From NCBI GenBank assembly GCA_051646925.1, contig JBOFDK010000015.1:1-61907 (forward strand): 61,907 bases of DNA. Direction: 5' to 3'. This document shows, in pieces, positions 34,582-42,866 of this stretch; the stretch's first letter is position 1; each line of letters opens with the position of its first letter. The DNA comes from JBOFDK01 sp051646925. GTDB taxonomy: Bacteria; Bacillota; Clostridia; Lachnospirales; Cellulosilyticaceae. Position numbers and translations under genes: made by a program. The notes under the pieces were generated by a model. It saw only the letters and a program-made list of their open reading frames with translations, ran no database searches and was not told the origin of the DNA.

Positions 34582-36243
34582 ATGAGAAGTGATTGTGTAA
34601 AAAAGGGTGCCGAACGTGCACCACATCGTTCGTTGTTCAAAGGAATGGGTTATATACAAGAAGAAATTGATAAACCGCTAATAGGTGTTGTTACAGCAAA
34701 AAGTGAAATTGTTCCAGGACATATGCATTTAGATAAAATTACAGAGGCAGTTAAAACAGGAGTTAGAATTGCAGGTGGAACACCTATAGAAATTCCTGCA
34801 ATAGGTGTTTGTGATGGAATTGCAATGGGTCATGAAGGAATGAAATATTCACTTGTAACACGTGAACTTATTGCGGATTCAATTGAATGTATGGCTATGG
34901 CGCATGGTTTTGACGCTTTAGTATTAGTTGTAAATTGTGACAAAATTGTTCCAGGAATGATAATGGGAGCGGCAAGAATGAATTTGCCGACGACTGTTAT
35001 AAGTGGTGGACCTATGTTAGCGGGTACAGTAGGTGGCAAAAAAGTTAGCTTGTCACTTGTTTTTGAAGCGGTAGGTGCATATAATTCTGGGAAAATAACG
35101 GAAGAAGAGCTTAATGATTTTGAAGAAAATGCATGTCCTGGATGTGGTTCTTGCTCAGGGATGTTTACAGCAAATAGTATGAATTGTATGAGTGAAGTTT
35201 TAGGTATTGCATTACCGGGTAATGGAAGTATTCCAGCTGTATATGCAGAACGTATACGACTTGCAAAATATACAGGTATGGCTGTAATGAATATGTTAGA
35301 AAAAAATATTAGAATTTGCGATATATTAAATGCAGAAGCATTTGAAAATGCTTTAACAGTTGATATGGCACTTGGATGTAGTACAAATACGATGTTACAT
35401 TTGCCAGCTATTGCACATGAAGCAGGAGTTAATATTAATTTAGATTTAGCAAATTTAATTAGTAATAGAACGCCAAATCTTTGCAAACTAGCACCAGCAG
35501 GGCCAAACCATATGGAAGATTTATATTATGCAGGTGGTGTGCAAGCGGTTATGAAAGAATTAACTAAGAAAAACTTATTACATAAGCAGTTAATGACAAT
35601 TACAGGCAAAACGGTTGGAGATAATTTGAAAAATATAACAAATCTTAATGAAACAGTTATTAGAACAATCGAAAATCCATATAGTGAAACTGGCGGAATT
35701 GCTGTTTTACGAGGGAATTTAGCTATAGACTCATGTGTAGTGAAACGTTCGGCGGTAGCGAAAGAAATGTTACAACATAGAGGCAGAGCAAAAGTTTATA
35801 ATAGCGAAGAAGAAGCTTCAAAAGCAATTCAAGCAGGCAAAATCCAAAAAGGTGATGTTGTGGTAATTCGATACGAAGGACCAAAGGGTGGACCTGGAAT
35901 GAGAGAAATGTTATCTCCGACAGCAGTTCTTGCTGGTATGGGATTAGATAAAGATGTAGCACTTATTACAGATGGACGTTTTTCAGGAGCAACAAGAGGA
36001 GCTTCTATAGGACACGTATCACCAGAGGCAGCAGAAGGTGGACTTATAGCTTTTGTAGAAGATGGAGATTGGATTGCAATTGATATGAATAAGTGTACGG
36101 TTACTTTAGAAGTAGAAGATGAAATTATAGCTAAAAGACGTGAAGAATGGGTAAAACCTGAAGCGAAAATTAAACATGGTTATTTAGCGCGTTACGCAAA
36201 GCTTGTTTCATCAGCCAATACAGGGGCTATATTTAAGGTGTAA
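34582..36243 (+). CDS. ilvD: Dihydroxy-acid dehydratase (553 aa)
   Basis: IlvD/Edd family with cluster cysteines in VNCDKIVPGM and ACPGCGSCSGMFTANSMNC, then LPGNGSIPA, YEGPKGGPGMREML and TDGRFSGATRGASIGHVSPEA. The iron-sulfur enzyme makes the branched 2-keto acids. Length is normal. Initiation at ATG 34582 relies on a G8 tract instead of AGGAGG. The end overlaps nothing but lies 10 nt before the ilvB start. Confidence 0.97.
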   Translation: MRSDCVKKGAERAPHRSLFKGMGYIQEEIDKPLIGVVTAKSEIVPGHMHLDKITEAVKTGVRIAGGTPIEIPAIGVCDGIAMGHEGMKYSLVTRELIADSIECMAMAHGFDALVLVVNCDKIVPGMIMGAARMNLPTTVISGGPMLAGTVGGKKVSLSLVFEAVGAYNSGKITEEELNDFEENACPGCGSCSGMFTANSMNCMSEVLGIALPGNGSIPAVYAERIRLAKYTGMAVMNMLEKNIRICDILNAEAFENALTVDMALGCSTNTMLHLPAIAHEAGVNINLDLANLISNRTPNLCKLAPAGPNHMEDLYYAGGVQAVMKELTKKNLLHKQLMTITGKTVGDNLKNITNLNETVIRTIENPYSETGGIAVLRGNLAIDSCVVKRSAVAKEMLQHRGRAKVYNSEEEASKAIQAGKIQKGDVVVIRYEGPKGGPGMREMLSPTAVLAGMGLDKDVALITDGRFSGATRGASIGHVSPEAAEGGLIAFVEDGDWIAIDMNKCTVTLEVEDEIIAKRREEWVKPEAKIKHGYLARYAKLVSSANTGAIFKV

Positions 36244-36253
36244 GGAGATGTGT

Positions 36254-37918
36254 ATGAAACTAACTGGTTCTCAAATATTAATAGAATGTTTAAAGGAGCA
36301 AGGAGTTGATACCGTTTTCGGATATCCAGGCGGCGCGGTATTGAATATATATGATGCATTATACAAAAATAGCGAAGATATTAAACATATTTTGACTGCT
36401 CATGAACAAGGAGCAGCTCACGCTGCGGATGGATATGCAAGAGCTACAGGAAAAGTAGGTGTATGCATAGCAACATCAGGACCTGGAGCAACTAATTTGG
36501 TGACTGGTATAGCAACAGCTTATATGGATTCTGTTCCAGTAGTTGCAATTACTGGAAATGTTGGGACATCACTTTTAGGTAAAGATAGTTTTCAAGAAAT
36601 AGATATTACAGGTGTTACGATGCCTATTACAAAACATAATTATATAGTTAAAGATATAAATAAATTAGCAGACACACTTAGAGAAGCTTTTTATATTGCA
36701 AAATCAGGGAGACCTGGACCAGTACTTGTAGATATACCAAAAGATTTAACAGCGGAAACTAGTGATTATACGTATAAAGAACCTAAAATGATTAAAAGGC
36801 AAGTTGAAACTATACAAAAATGTTCTATAAAAAAAGCGGCTGAAATGATAGAGAGTAGTAAAAGCCCTTTTATTTATAGTGGTGGAGGAATAGTGAGTAG
36901 CGGTGCGGATAAGGAATTATTAGCATTTGCCGAATTAATTCAAGCACCAGTTGCAACGTCGTTAATGGGTCTTGGAGGTTTTTCAGAAAAACATGAATTA
37001 TCAACTGGTATGATAGGTATGCATGGAAGTAAAGCGTCAAATATGGGAAGTACAGAATGCGATTTATTAATTGCGATTGGTGCAAGGTTTAGTGATCGTG
37101 TAACTAGTAGTGTAAATACATTTGCACCGAATGCAAAAATTATACACATAGACATAGATACAGCTGAAATTGGAAAAAATGTAGAAATAGACCTAAGTAT
37201 AGTAGGGGATGCAAAAGAAATACTAAAACAACTTTGCGATAACTTATCACAACAAACAAATGAAAAGTGGATAAAAATGATAAGAGATTGGTACGATGAA
37301 TTTCCGTTTGATTATCAAAGAGACAACACTCTTAGACCACAGTTTATTATAGAAAATATTGATAAACAAACAAAAGGTCAGGCAATTATAACGACGGAAG
37401 TTGGTCAACATCAAATGTGGGCAGGGCAATTTTATAAATATACTAAACCGCGTACATTTATATCTTCAGGTGGTTTAGGCACGATGGGATATGGAACAGG
37501 AGCAAGTATTGGCGCACAAATAGGTATGCCAAATAAAAGAGTAGTGCATATTGCAGGAGATGGTTCTTTTAGAATGAACTGTAATGAGCTTTCAACTATT
37601 GCATACTATAATGTTCCGGTTATTATAATTATTATAAACAACAAAACATTGGGTATGGTGCGTCAGTGGCAAACGATTTTTTATGAAGGAAGATATTCTC
37701 AAACAACACTTGATAGAGGACCTGATTTTAAAAAACTTGCAGAGGCATATAATATTGAAGGTCATAATATATATACACAAGAAGAGTTTGAGACGATTTT
37801 TGAAGAGGCCATTAAAAAAAATAGCCCTATATTAATGAATTGTTTTATTGAAGTAGATGAAAAAGTATTACCAATGGTAGCGCCGGGAGCAGCAATTAAA
37901 GATCTTGTAATAGATTAA
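36254..37918 (+). CDS. ilvB: Acetolactate synthase catalytic subunit (554 aa)
   Basis: ThDP enzyme: GYPGGAVLNIYDAL, catalytic-type HEQGAAHAADGYARATG (E in HEQ), PGPVLVDIPKD, and the ThDP/Mg motif GDGSFRMNCNELSTIAYYNVPVIIIIINN. ATG 36254 is chosen because TAAGGAG is 5-7 nt upstream; an in-frame ATG 6 nt earlier touches the ribosome site. It condenses pyruvate to acetolactate and needs IlvN, encoded at the far end of the operon. Transcription may continue into the next gene, since no terminator is seen. Confidence 0.96.
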   Translation: MKLTGSQILIECLKEQGVDTVFGYPGGAVLNIYDALYKNSEDIKHILTAHEQGAAHAADGYARATGKVGVCIATSGPGATNLVTGIATAYMDSVPVVAITGNVGTSLLGKDSFQEIDITGVTMPITKHNYIVKDINKLADTLREAFYIAKSGRPGPVLVDIPKDLTAETSDYTYKEPKMIKRQVETIQKCSIKKAAEMIESSKSPFIYSGGGIVSSGADKELLAFAELIQAPVATSLMGLGGFSEKHELSTGMIGMHGSKASNMGSTECDLLIAIGARFSDRVTSSVNTFAPNAKIIHIDIDTAEIGKNVEIDLSIVGDAKEILKQLCDNLSQQTNEKWIKMIRDWYDEFPFDYQRDNTLRPQFIIENIDKQTKGQAIITTEVGQHQMWAGQFYKYTKPRTFISSGGLGTMGYGTGASIGAQIGMPNKRVVHIAGDGSFRMNCNELSTIAYYNVPVIIIIINNKTLGMVRQWQTIFYEGRYSQTTLDRGPDFKKLAEAYNIEGHNIYTQEEFETIFEEAIKKNSPILMNCFIEVDEKVLPMVAPGAAIKDLVID

Positions 37919-37980
37919 ATGTAATATTGCTAGTTTATAAAACAAAAAAGCGTAAAATAGCTGATAGGAGTTGATGATTC

Positions 37981-39036
37981 GTGAAAAGAAATGAACAACA
38001 TTTTAAAGGGTGTTTGCTTGGTGGTGCAGTTGGAGATGCTTTTGGAGCGCCGATGAAGTTTATGAAGTATGATAAAATTATTTCTCAGTACGGAGAAAAT
38101 GGAATTACGTCATTGGAGAGTTATGGTAAGAAAAACCAAGTAAAGATTACAGACGATACTCAATTAACACTATTTACGGCAGAAGGTTTATTAAGAGATA
38201 TAGTTTGTCTAAATAGTAATAAAGATAATAAAGAAAATACAAATAATATTCTTTTTAGAGCATATTTAAGATGGCTATATACACAAGGGCTTAAAACTCC
38301 CAATTGGTCAAAAGAAAATTATGATGGGTGGCTTATTAAACAAAATAAGTTACATGGTTATAGTGATCCTGATATAACGTGTGTAATATCTTTAGGAAAA
38401 GGTATTATGGGTACAATAGAAAAACCAATAAACAGTAGTAAATGTTGTGGTGCAGTAATTAGAGTTGCACCAATTGGACTTATAGAAGATGAAACAAAAG
38501 TTTTTGAAGTGGGAAAAATGGCAGGAGTTATTACTCATGGGCATCCAACAGCATTTTTTGCATCAGGAGCGTTGGCAATGCTGATTTATTATATTATTGA
38601 AGGTAATGAAATAAAAGAAGCAAGTCAAAAAGTATTAGAATATTTAAGACAGTATAAAGATAGTGAAGAGTGCCAAACTTCTATAAAGTTAGCAATTCAG
38701 CTAGCAGAAGAAGGTATGCCTAGTACTGAAAAAATGCATACTTTTGGGGATGGTTTTTTAGCAAACGATGTATTAGGTATGGGGCTGTATGCAGCACTAA
38801 CATATCAAAACGATTTTAATAAGGCACTATGTTTAGCTATTAATCAAAATGGAAATAGTAACAGTGCGGCAAGTATTACAGGAAATATTTTAGGTGCATA
38901 TTTGGGTGAAAATGCAATTCCAATAGAGCTAATTGAACAGCTTGATTCTAAAGAAGAAATTAAAAGTATGGCAGAAGATTTACTTTTAAGATATGAAGAT
39001 ACAGAAGAATGGTTAGAAAAATATCCAGGTTGGTAA
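37981..39036 (+). CDS. ADP-ribosylglycohydrolase homologue with altered metal site (351 aa)
   Basis: ARH/DraG family: GCLLGGAVGDAFGAPMKF at the N-terminus, first metal motif ITDDTQLTLFT (D58, D59, T60), GHPTAFFASGALAM and SITGNILGAYLG at the C-terminus. The second metal motif, usually GDSDT, reads GNSNSA (N292, N294), so two aspartates that bind Mg are replaced by Asn and the Thr by Ala. The protein may be inactive, bind one metal only, or act as a sensor. GTG 37981 is the start, with ATAGGAG 10 nt upstream. It may be co-transcribed with the ilv operon, 62 nt upstream. Confidence 0.88.
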   Translation: MKRNEQHFKGCLLGGAVGDAFGAPMKFMKYDKIISQYGENGITSLESYGKKNQVKITDDTQLTLFTAEGLLRDIVCLNSNKDNKENTNNILFRAYLRWLYTQGLKTPNWSKENYDGWLIKQNKLHGYSDPDITCVISLGKGIMGTIEKPINSSKCCGAVIRVAPIGLIEDETKVFEVGKMAGVITHGHPTAFFASGALAMLIYYIIEGNEIKEASQKVLEYLRQYKDSEECQTSIKLAIQLAEEGMPSTEKMHTFGDGFLANDVLGMGLYAALTYQNDFNKALCLAINQNGNSNSAASITGNILGAYLGENAIPIELIEQLDSKEEIKSMAEDLLLRYEDTEEWLEKYPGW

Positions 39037-39203
39037 TGAAATATAGTTTTAATTATAATAATGTTAATTAAAAACTAATTAAAAACTAGTCAAAAGCTAG
39101 TTAAATAAAGGGTTTTATAAAAATATTAAAATATAATTAAAAAAATTTTAAAAAAGTGTAACACATTTGAACTTATTTCATATAATGTAACTATAAGAGT
39201 GTA
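39037..39203 (+). other. AT-rich spacer with promoter-like elements for the candidate RNA
   Basis: Holds short AACTAATTAAAA/AACTAGTCAAAAGCTAGTT repeats (39070-39105) and a possible promoter TTGAAC (39167-39172), 19-nt spacer, TATAAG (39192-39197), with TATAAT at 39181 as an alternative -10. No gene is seen. Confidence 0.4.
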
Positions 39204-39496
39204 GGCGGTAAATAAAATCCGCTTTAAACACATTAAAATTTTATAATAATGAGTTTGGTACTATTGTTAGTACTGTTTAAAGAAATAATAACTAAAGATT
39301 GTTCCTATCTTTTAATAACAAATTAAGGATAGACGTCACTAATAAGAATGTTATATGATAAAATATATGTTATTAAGTGCCGAACTCATTTAACTATAGA
39401 TTGTTACAAACGACATAAGTATTACTAAACATTACTAGATATAATAAACATTAAAAAATAGGAAGCCATTTACTATAATAAATGGCTTCCTATTTT
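39204..39496 (+). ncRNA. Candidate structured noncoding RNA of about 290 nt
   Basis: No ORF. A closing stem AATGAGTTTGGTACT (39248-39262) with AGTGCCGAACTCATT (39376-39390) pairs over all 15 positions if two G-U pairs are allowed. Inside lie hairpin CTATCTTTTAAT-aacaa-ATTAAGGATAG (39305-39332) and hairpin CACTAATAA.../...TTATTAAGTG (39337-39380), which competes in its last bases with the closing stem. A small GCGG/CCGC hairpin (39205-39222) precedes and a strong terminator (39453-39496) ends the unit. It matches no RNA family I recognise (not 6S, SRP, RNase P or tmRNA). Confidence 0.45.
39453..39496. terminator. Bidirectional terminator, candidate RNA / Gx transporter
   Basis: AAAAATAGGAAGCCATTTA pairs with TAAATGGCTTCCTATTTTA over an ACTATAA-type loop, T-rich on both strands. 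Confidence 0.9.
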
Positions 39497-40019
39497 ATTT
39501 TTTTATAATTTGTTTAAAACGTTTGCTAATAAATTGTGCACCTAGACCTACAAAATAACCTGTTACTATACTAGAAATAAGAAGGATTGGCAAGTAAAAA
39601 TACACGCCGACAGTTTTTGTAATAAGTACAGCAATTGTTACTTGACCAAATGAGTGAAGTAATGACCCTACAATACTTAAAACCCAAATGCTTATATTTT
39701 CTTTAAAACATAAATATAAACCTATCATACCTAAATTACTAAGTAAACCACCAGTTAGACTAAATAAAAGTGCAGATACTTGGCCTGTAATAATACTACC
39801 AAGTAGAATACGCATTATAAGAACAGATAAACATTCCTTAGGTCCATAAATAAGAAGAACAGCTAAAGATACCATATTAGCTAGACCGAGGCGTACACCA
39901 GGAATAGGTAGAAGCGGCGGAATTTGCATTTCAATAATATATACTATAAGTGCAAGTGTGCATAATAAACTTATATAAACAAGTTTTTTTATTTTTAAAG
40001 AAGATGTGTTATTGGACAA
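39495..40019 (-). CDS. Gx transporter family membrane protein, TTG start (174 aa)
   Basis: Five to six hydrophobic helices with IPPLLPIPGVRLGLANMVSL, RILLGSIITGQ and FSLTGGLLSNLGMI, the conserved Gly-rich pattern of the Gx/HepS1-like transporter family, which resembles ECF S-components. The TTG at 40019 is preferred because GAGGAGG lies 9 nt upstream; another TTG at 40028 abuts that site. It overlaps the NusG-domain-II gene by 11 nt, the usual pairing in Firmicutes. Substrate unknown; flavin or quinone precursors have been proposed for related loci. Confidence 0.85.
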   Translation of the reverse strand: MSNNTSSLKIKKLVYISLLCTLALIVYIIEMQIPPLLPIPGVRLGLANMVSLAVLLIYGPKECLSVLIMRILLGSIITGQVSALLFSLTGGLLSNLGMIGLYLCFKENISIWVLSIVGSLLHSFGQVTIAVLITKTVGVYFYLPILLISSIVTGYFVGLGAQFISKRFKQIIKK

Positions 40020-40401
40020 TAATATCAACCTCCTCTTTAGTGGATTCAGAGTTCTTGATTTCTATAGTTACACCGTTAGGTAAACAAACAGCTGGAAGTA
40101 TACTAGATGTAATGAAACCTCGCTCTACACATAGTTGATCTGGGCAGTTAGCTTCTGTAAAGGCAATAGAACCAGGTATTGCAGTGATGACATTAATTCC
40201 GCCATGATCATTTTCTACAACAAATGTTTCTTCTTTAGTAATTGTAGAAAGTGAAATTGTTTTAATAATATTACCATTTTGAGAAATAATAGCAGTTACA
40301 GGACCAGTTGGCGAAGCGTGTTTCATTATATAAAGTGTAGCTATGCTTCCGATTATAATAGTAGCAAATAGAAGTAAAGCGATAATATTTCCTTTTTTCA
40401 T
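40009..40401 (-). CDS. NusG domain II-containing membrane-anchored protein (130 aa)
   Basis: One N-terminal membrane anchor (residues 7-25) followed by an extracytoplasmic beta domain with the family pattern CPDQLCVERGFI...PAVCLPNGVTIEI, which has three Cys. It belongs to the family named for NusG domain II but is not a transcription factor. ATG 40401 follows GAGGTTT. Encoded immediately upstream of, and overlapping, the Gx transporter gene, with which it is nearly always paired. Confidence 0.88.
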   Translation of the reverse strand: MKKGNIIALLLFATIIIGSIATLYIMKHASPTGPVTAIISQNGNIIKTISLSTITKEETFVVENDHGGINVITAIPGSIAFTEANCPDQLCVERGFITSSILPAVCLPNGVTIEIKNSESTKEEVDIIVQ

Positions 40402-40554
40402 AATAAACCTCATTTCAGTAAGTATCGCGAATGTATTTATTTAAGCATGTAAAATTATACAGATAATATTATAAGATTATATAGCCAAGTTTGCATATAT
40501 ATTATAAGCAGAAAAACGATAAATTATCAAATAAAATGTTTGTAGAAAATATTA

Positions 40555-40583
40555 TTGACAAAGCATAAAATGAGTGATATGCT
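40555..40583 (+). promoter_or_regulatory. Promoter of the Rrf2/isc cluster
   Basis: Consensus TTGACA (40555-40560), 17-nt spacer, TATGCT (40578-40583). CCTA-N9-TAGG downstream (40593-40609) is a possible autoregulatory Rrf2 site. Confidence 0.7.
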
Positions 40584-40627
40584 CAAAATATAATTCCTAC
40601 AAAATAACTAGGTATTGGAGGGGAATA

Positions 40628-41068
40628 ATGAAACTATCTACAAAAGGTCGTTATGGACTGCAGGTAATGGTGTATTTAGGTGTTCATGCAACAGAAAAAC
40701 ATATGTCACTAAAAAGTATTGCAGAACGTCTTGAATTATCAGATAATTATTTAGAGCAATTAATTGCACTTCTTAAAAAAAATGAACTAGTTGGTAGTAT
40801 ACGCGGAGCACAAGGTGGCTATTTTTTAAAAAAAGATCCACAAGATATTACTATAGGTCAAATTTTAAGAGCGTTAGAAGGATCACTTGCACCCACTGAA
40901 TGTAGTTTTGAAAATAATAAACACAAATGCACAAAAGCTGGACAGTGTGTAACTCAATCAGTATGGGAAAAAATACGAGATGGTATTAATAATGTGGTAG
41001 ACAGTATTACACTTCAAGAAATGATTGATGATGCAAAAAATTTAGGTGGATATTCATGCAATATATAA
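40628..41068 (+). CDS. Rrf2 family regulator, IscR-like (146 aa)
   Basis: Winged helix at residues 1-60 (MKLSTKGRYGLQVMVYLGVHA...SLKSIAERLELSDNYLEQLIALLKKNELVGSIRGAQGGYFL) and three Cys in CSFENNKHKCTKAGQC, which can hold a [2Fe-2S] cluster as in IscR. ATG 40628 follows GGAGGGG; the frame is open 54 nt further upstream across the promoter region without a start signal. It precedes iscS, iscU and mnmA and is the likely iron-sulfur-responsive regulator of the cluster. CymR-type cysteine regulation is the alternative. Confidence 0.93.
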   Translation: MKLSTKGRYGLQVMVYLGVHATEKHMSLKSIAERLELSDNYLEQLIALLKKNELVGSIRGAQGGYFLKKDPQDITIGQILRALEGSLAPTECSFENNKHKCTKAGQCVTQSVWEKIRDGINNVVDSITLQEMIDDAKNLGGYSCNI

Positions 41069-41143
41069 AATAATATTAATAAAGTATTGTTGAAAAAATA
41101 ATATTAAATAATATAGAGATATTATAAAGGAGCTATAAGTGAT

Positions 41144-42319
41144 ATGAATAAAATATATTTTGATCATGCAGCAACAACCCCAGTAAAAAAAGAAGTTTTA
41201 GATGCGATGTTACCATATTTTATGGAAAGTTATGGTAATCCATCAAGTATTTATCAAACAGCTCAAAAAAATAAAAAAGCAGTTGATGAGGCTAGAGAGA
41301 CTATTTCAAAGGCAATCGGTGCCAATACAAATGAAATATTTTTCACAAGTGGCGGAACAGAAGCGGACAACTGGGCTATTAAAGGTATTGCTGAAGCATA
41401 TAGCTCAAAAGGTAATCACATTATTACAACAAAAATAGAGCATCATGCAGTGTTACATACATGTGAATACTTAGAAAAACATGGTTTTGAAGTAACATAT
41501 TTAGATGTAGATGAAGATGGAGTTATTAGTATAGATGATCTTAAAAATGCTATTAAAGATACAACAATATTAATTTCAGTAATGTATGCTAACAATGAAA
41601 TTGGAACAATTATGCCTATTGATGAAATTGGTAAAATAGCTAAAGAAAAAGGTATTATATTTCATACAGATGCTGTACAAGCAATTGGACAGGCTAAAAT
41701 TAATGTTAAAGAGCAAAATATTGACTTATTATCTATATCAGGACATAAAATTAATGGACCTAAAGGTATTGGAGTATTATATATAAGAAGAGGATTGAAA
41801 ATTACAAATTTAATGCATGGCGGCGCGCAAGAAAGAGGACGCCGTGGTGGTACAGAAAATGTGCCGGCAATTGTTGGTTTGTCAAAAGCAATGGAATTAG
41901 CATGTAATAATATAGATGAAAAAGTGGAAAAGTTATCAAAACTTAGAGATAGGTTGATAGAAGGTATATTAGAAGCGATTCCTTATGCAAAATTGAATGG
42001 ACATAGATTTAAGCGTTTAGCAAATAATGTAAATATAGGGTTTGAGTTCGTAGAAGGAGAATCACTATTATTACTTCTAGATATGCATGGAATTGCAGCA
42101 TCTAGTGGATCAGCTTGTACATCAGGCTCACTTGATCCATCACATGTTCTTTTAGCATTAGGATTACCACATGAAAAAGCACATGGATCTATAAGATTTA
42201 CATTGGGTGATGAGTCAAATATGGAAGATGTTGAATTTGTTATTGAAAAATTACCTGCAATTGTTCAACGTATGAGAGATATGTCTCCATTATATGAAGA
42301 ATTTTTAAAACAAAAATAA
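41144..42319 (+). CDS. iscS: Cysteine desulfurase (391 aa)
   Basis: Class V PLP enzyme: FDHAATTPVKKEVLDAM, GGTEADNWAIKG, the PLP lysine K202 in SISGHKINGPKG, and active-site C325 in SSGSACTSGS on the long catalytic loop of the IscS/NifS type. It supplies persulfide sulfur both to IscU for cluster assembly and to MnmA for tRNA thiolation; both partners are encoded next to it. ATG 41144 behind AAGGAG. Confidence 0.96.
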   Translation: MNKIYFDHAATTPVKKEVLDAMLPYFMESYGNPSSIYQTAQKNKKAVDEARETISKAIGANTNEIFFTSGGTEADNWAIKGIAEAYSSKGNHIITTKIEHHAVLHTCEYLEKHGFEVTYLDVDEDGVISIDDLKNAIKDTTILISVMYANNEIGTIMPIDEIGKIAKEKGIIFHTDAVQAIGQAKINVKEQNIDLLSISGHKINGPKGIGVLYIRRGLKITNLMHGGAQERGRRGGTENVPAIVGLSKAMELACNNIDEKVEKLSKLRDRLIEGILEAIPYAKLNGHRFKRLANNVNIGFEFVEGESLLLLLDMHGIAASSGSACTSGSLDPSHVLLALGLPHEKAHGSIRFTLGDESNMEDVEFVIEKLPAIVQRMRDMSPLYEEFLKQK

Positions 42320-42337
42320 TAAAATAATAAATTTTAA

Positions 42338-42371
<34 letters not shown>

Positions 42372-42411
42372 TACGAGAAATAATGATAAAAAAAATAGAA
42401 GAGGTGATGTA

Positions 42412-42864
42412 ATGTATAGTGAAAAAGTAATGGATCATTTTATGAATCCACGTAACGTTGGAGAGTTAGAAGATGCAAGTGGAGTTGGAACAGTAGGAAA
42501 TGCAAAATGCGGAGATATTATGCGTGTTTATTTAAAAATTGAAGATGGAATCATTGAAGATGTTAAATTTAAAACATTTGGATGTGGTGCAGCGGTTGCT
42601 ACAAGTTCAATGGCGACAGAACTTGTAAAAGGAAAAACGGTAGAAGAGGCACTTTTAATTACAAATAAAGCAGTAATGGAAGCATTAGATGGATTACCAG
42701 CTGTAAAAGTTCATTGTTCAGTGCTAGCAGAAGAGGCGCTTCAATCAGCATTATGGGATTATGCAAAAAAAGAAGGAATAGTTATTCCAGGTTTAAAAGA
42801 GCCAGTTGAATCAGACCATCATGATCACACACATGGTGAAGATGAAGAAGAAAGTGAAGTTTAG
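42412..42864 (+). CDS. iscU: Iron-sulfur scaffold IscU/NifU N-terminal type with His/acidic tail (150 aa)
   Basis: The scaffold fold with three ligand cysteines C33 (NAKCGD, with D35), C58 (FGCGA) and C102 (KVHCSVL). Residues 1-127 cover the normal domain; about 20 residues are added, SDHHDHTHGEDEEESEV, rich in His and acids and possibly metal-binding. It accepts sulfur from IscS, encoded 92 nt upstream, and ends 2 nt before mnmA. ATG behind GAGGTGA. Confidence 0.95.
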   Translation: MYSEKVMDHFMNPRNVGELEDASGVGTVGNAKCGDIMRVYLKIEDGIIEDVKFKTFGCGAAVATSSMATELVKGKTVEEALLITNKAVMEALDGLPAVKVHCSVLAEEALQSALWDYAKKEGIVIPGLKEPVESDHHDHTHGEDEEESEV

Positions 42865-42866
42865 AG

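Noticed and set aside
34830..35486. 218-residue frame opposite ilvD
   Set aside because: It is the antisense shadow of ilvD, has no ribosome site, and the plus-strand protein is fully conserved across it.
39204..39496. 6S, SRP, RNase P or tmRNA
   Set aside because: No GAGGAAAGTCC, no GGAAG-type SRP loop, no tRNA-like end, and the multi-hairpin interior does not form the long 6S rod.
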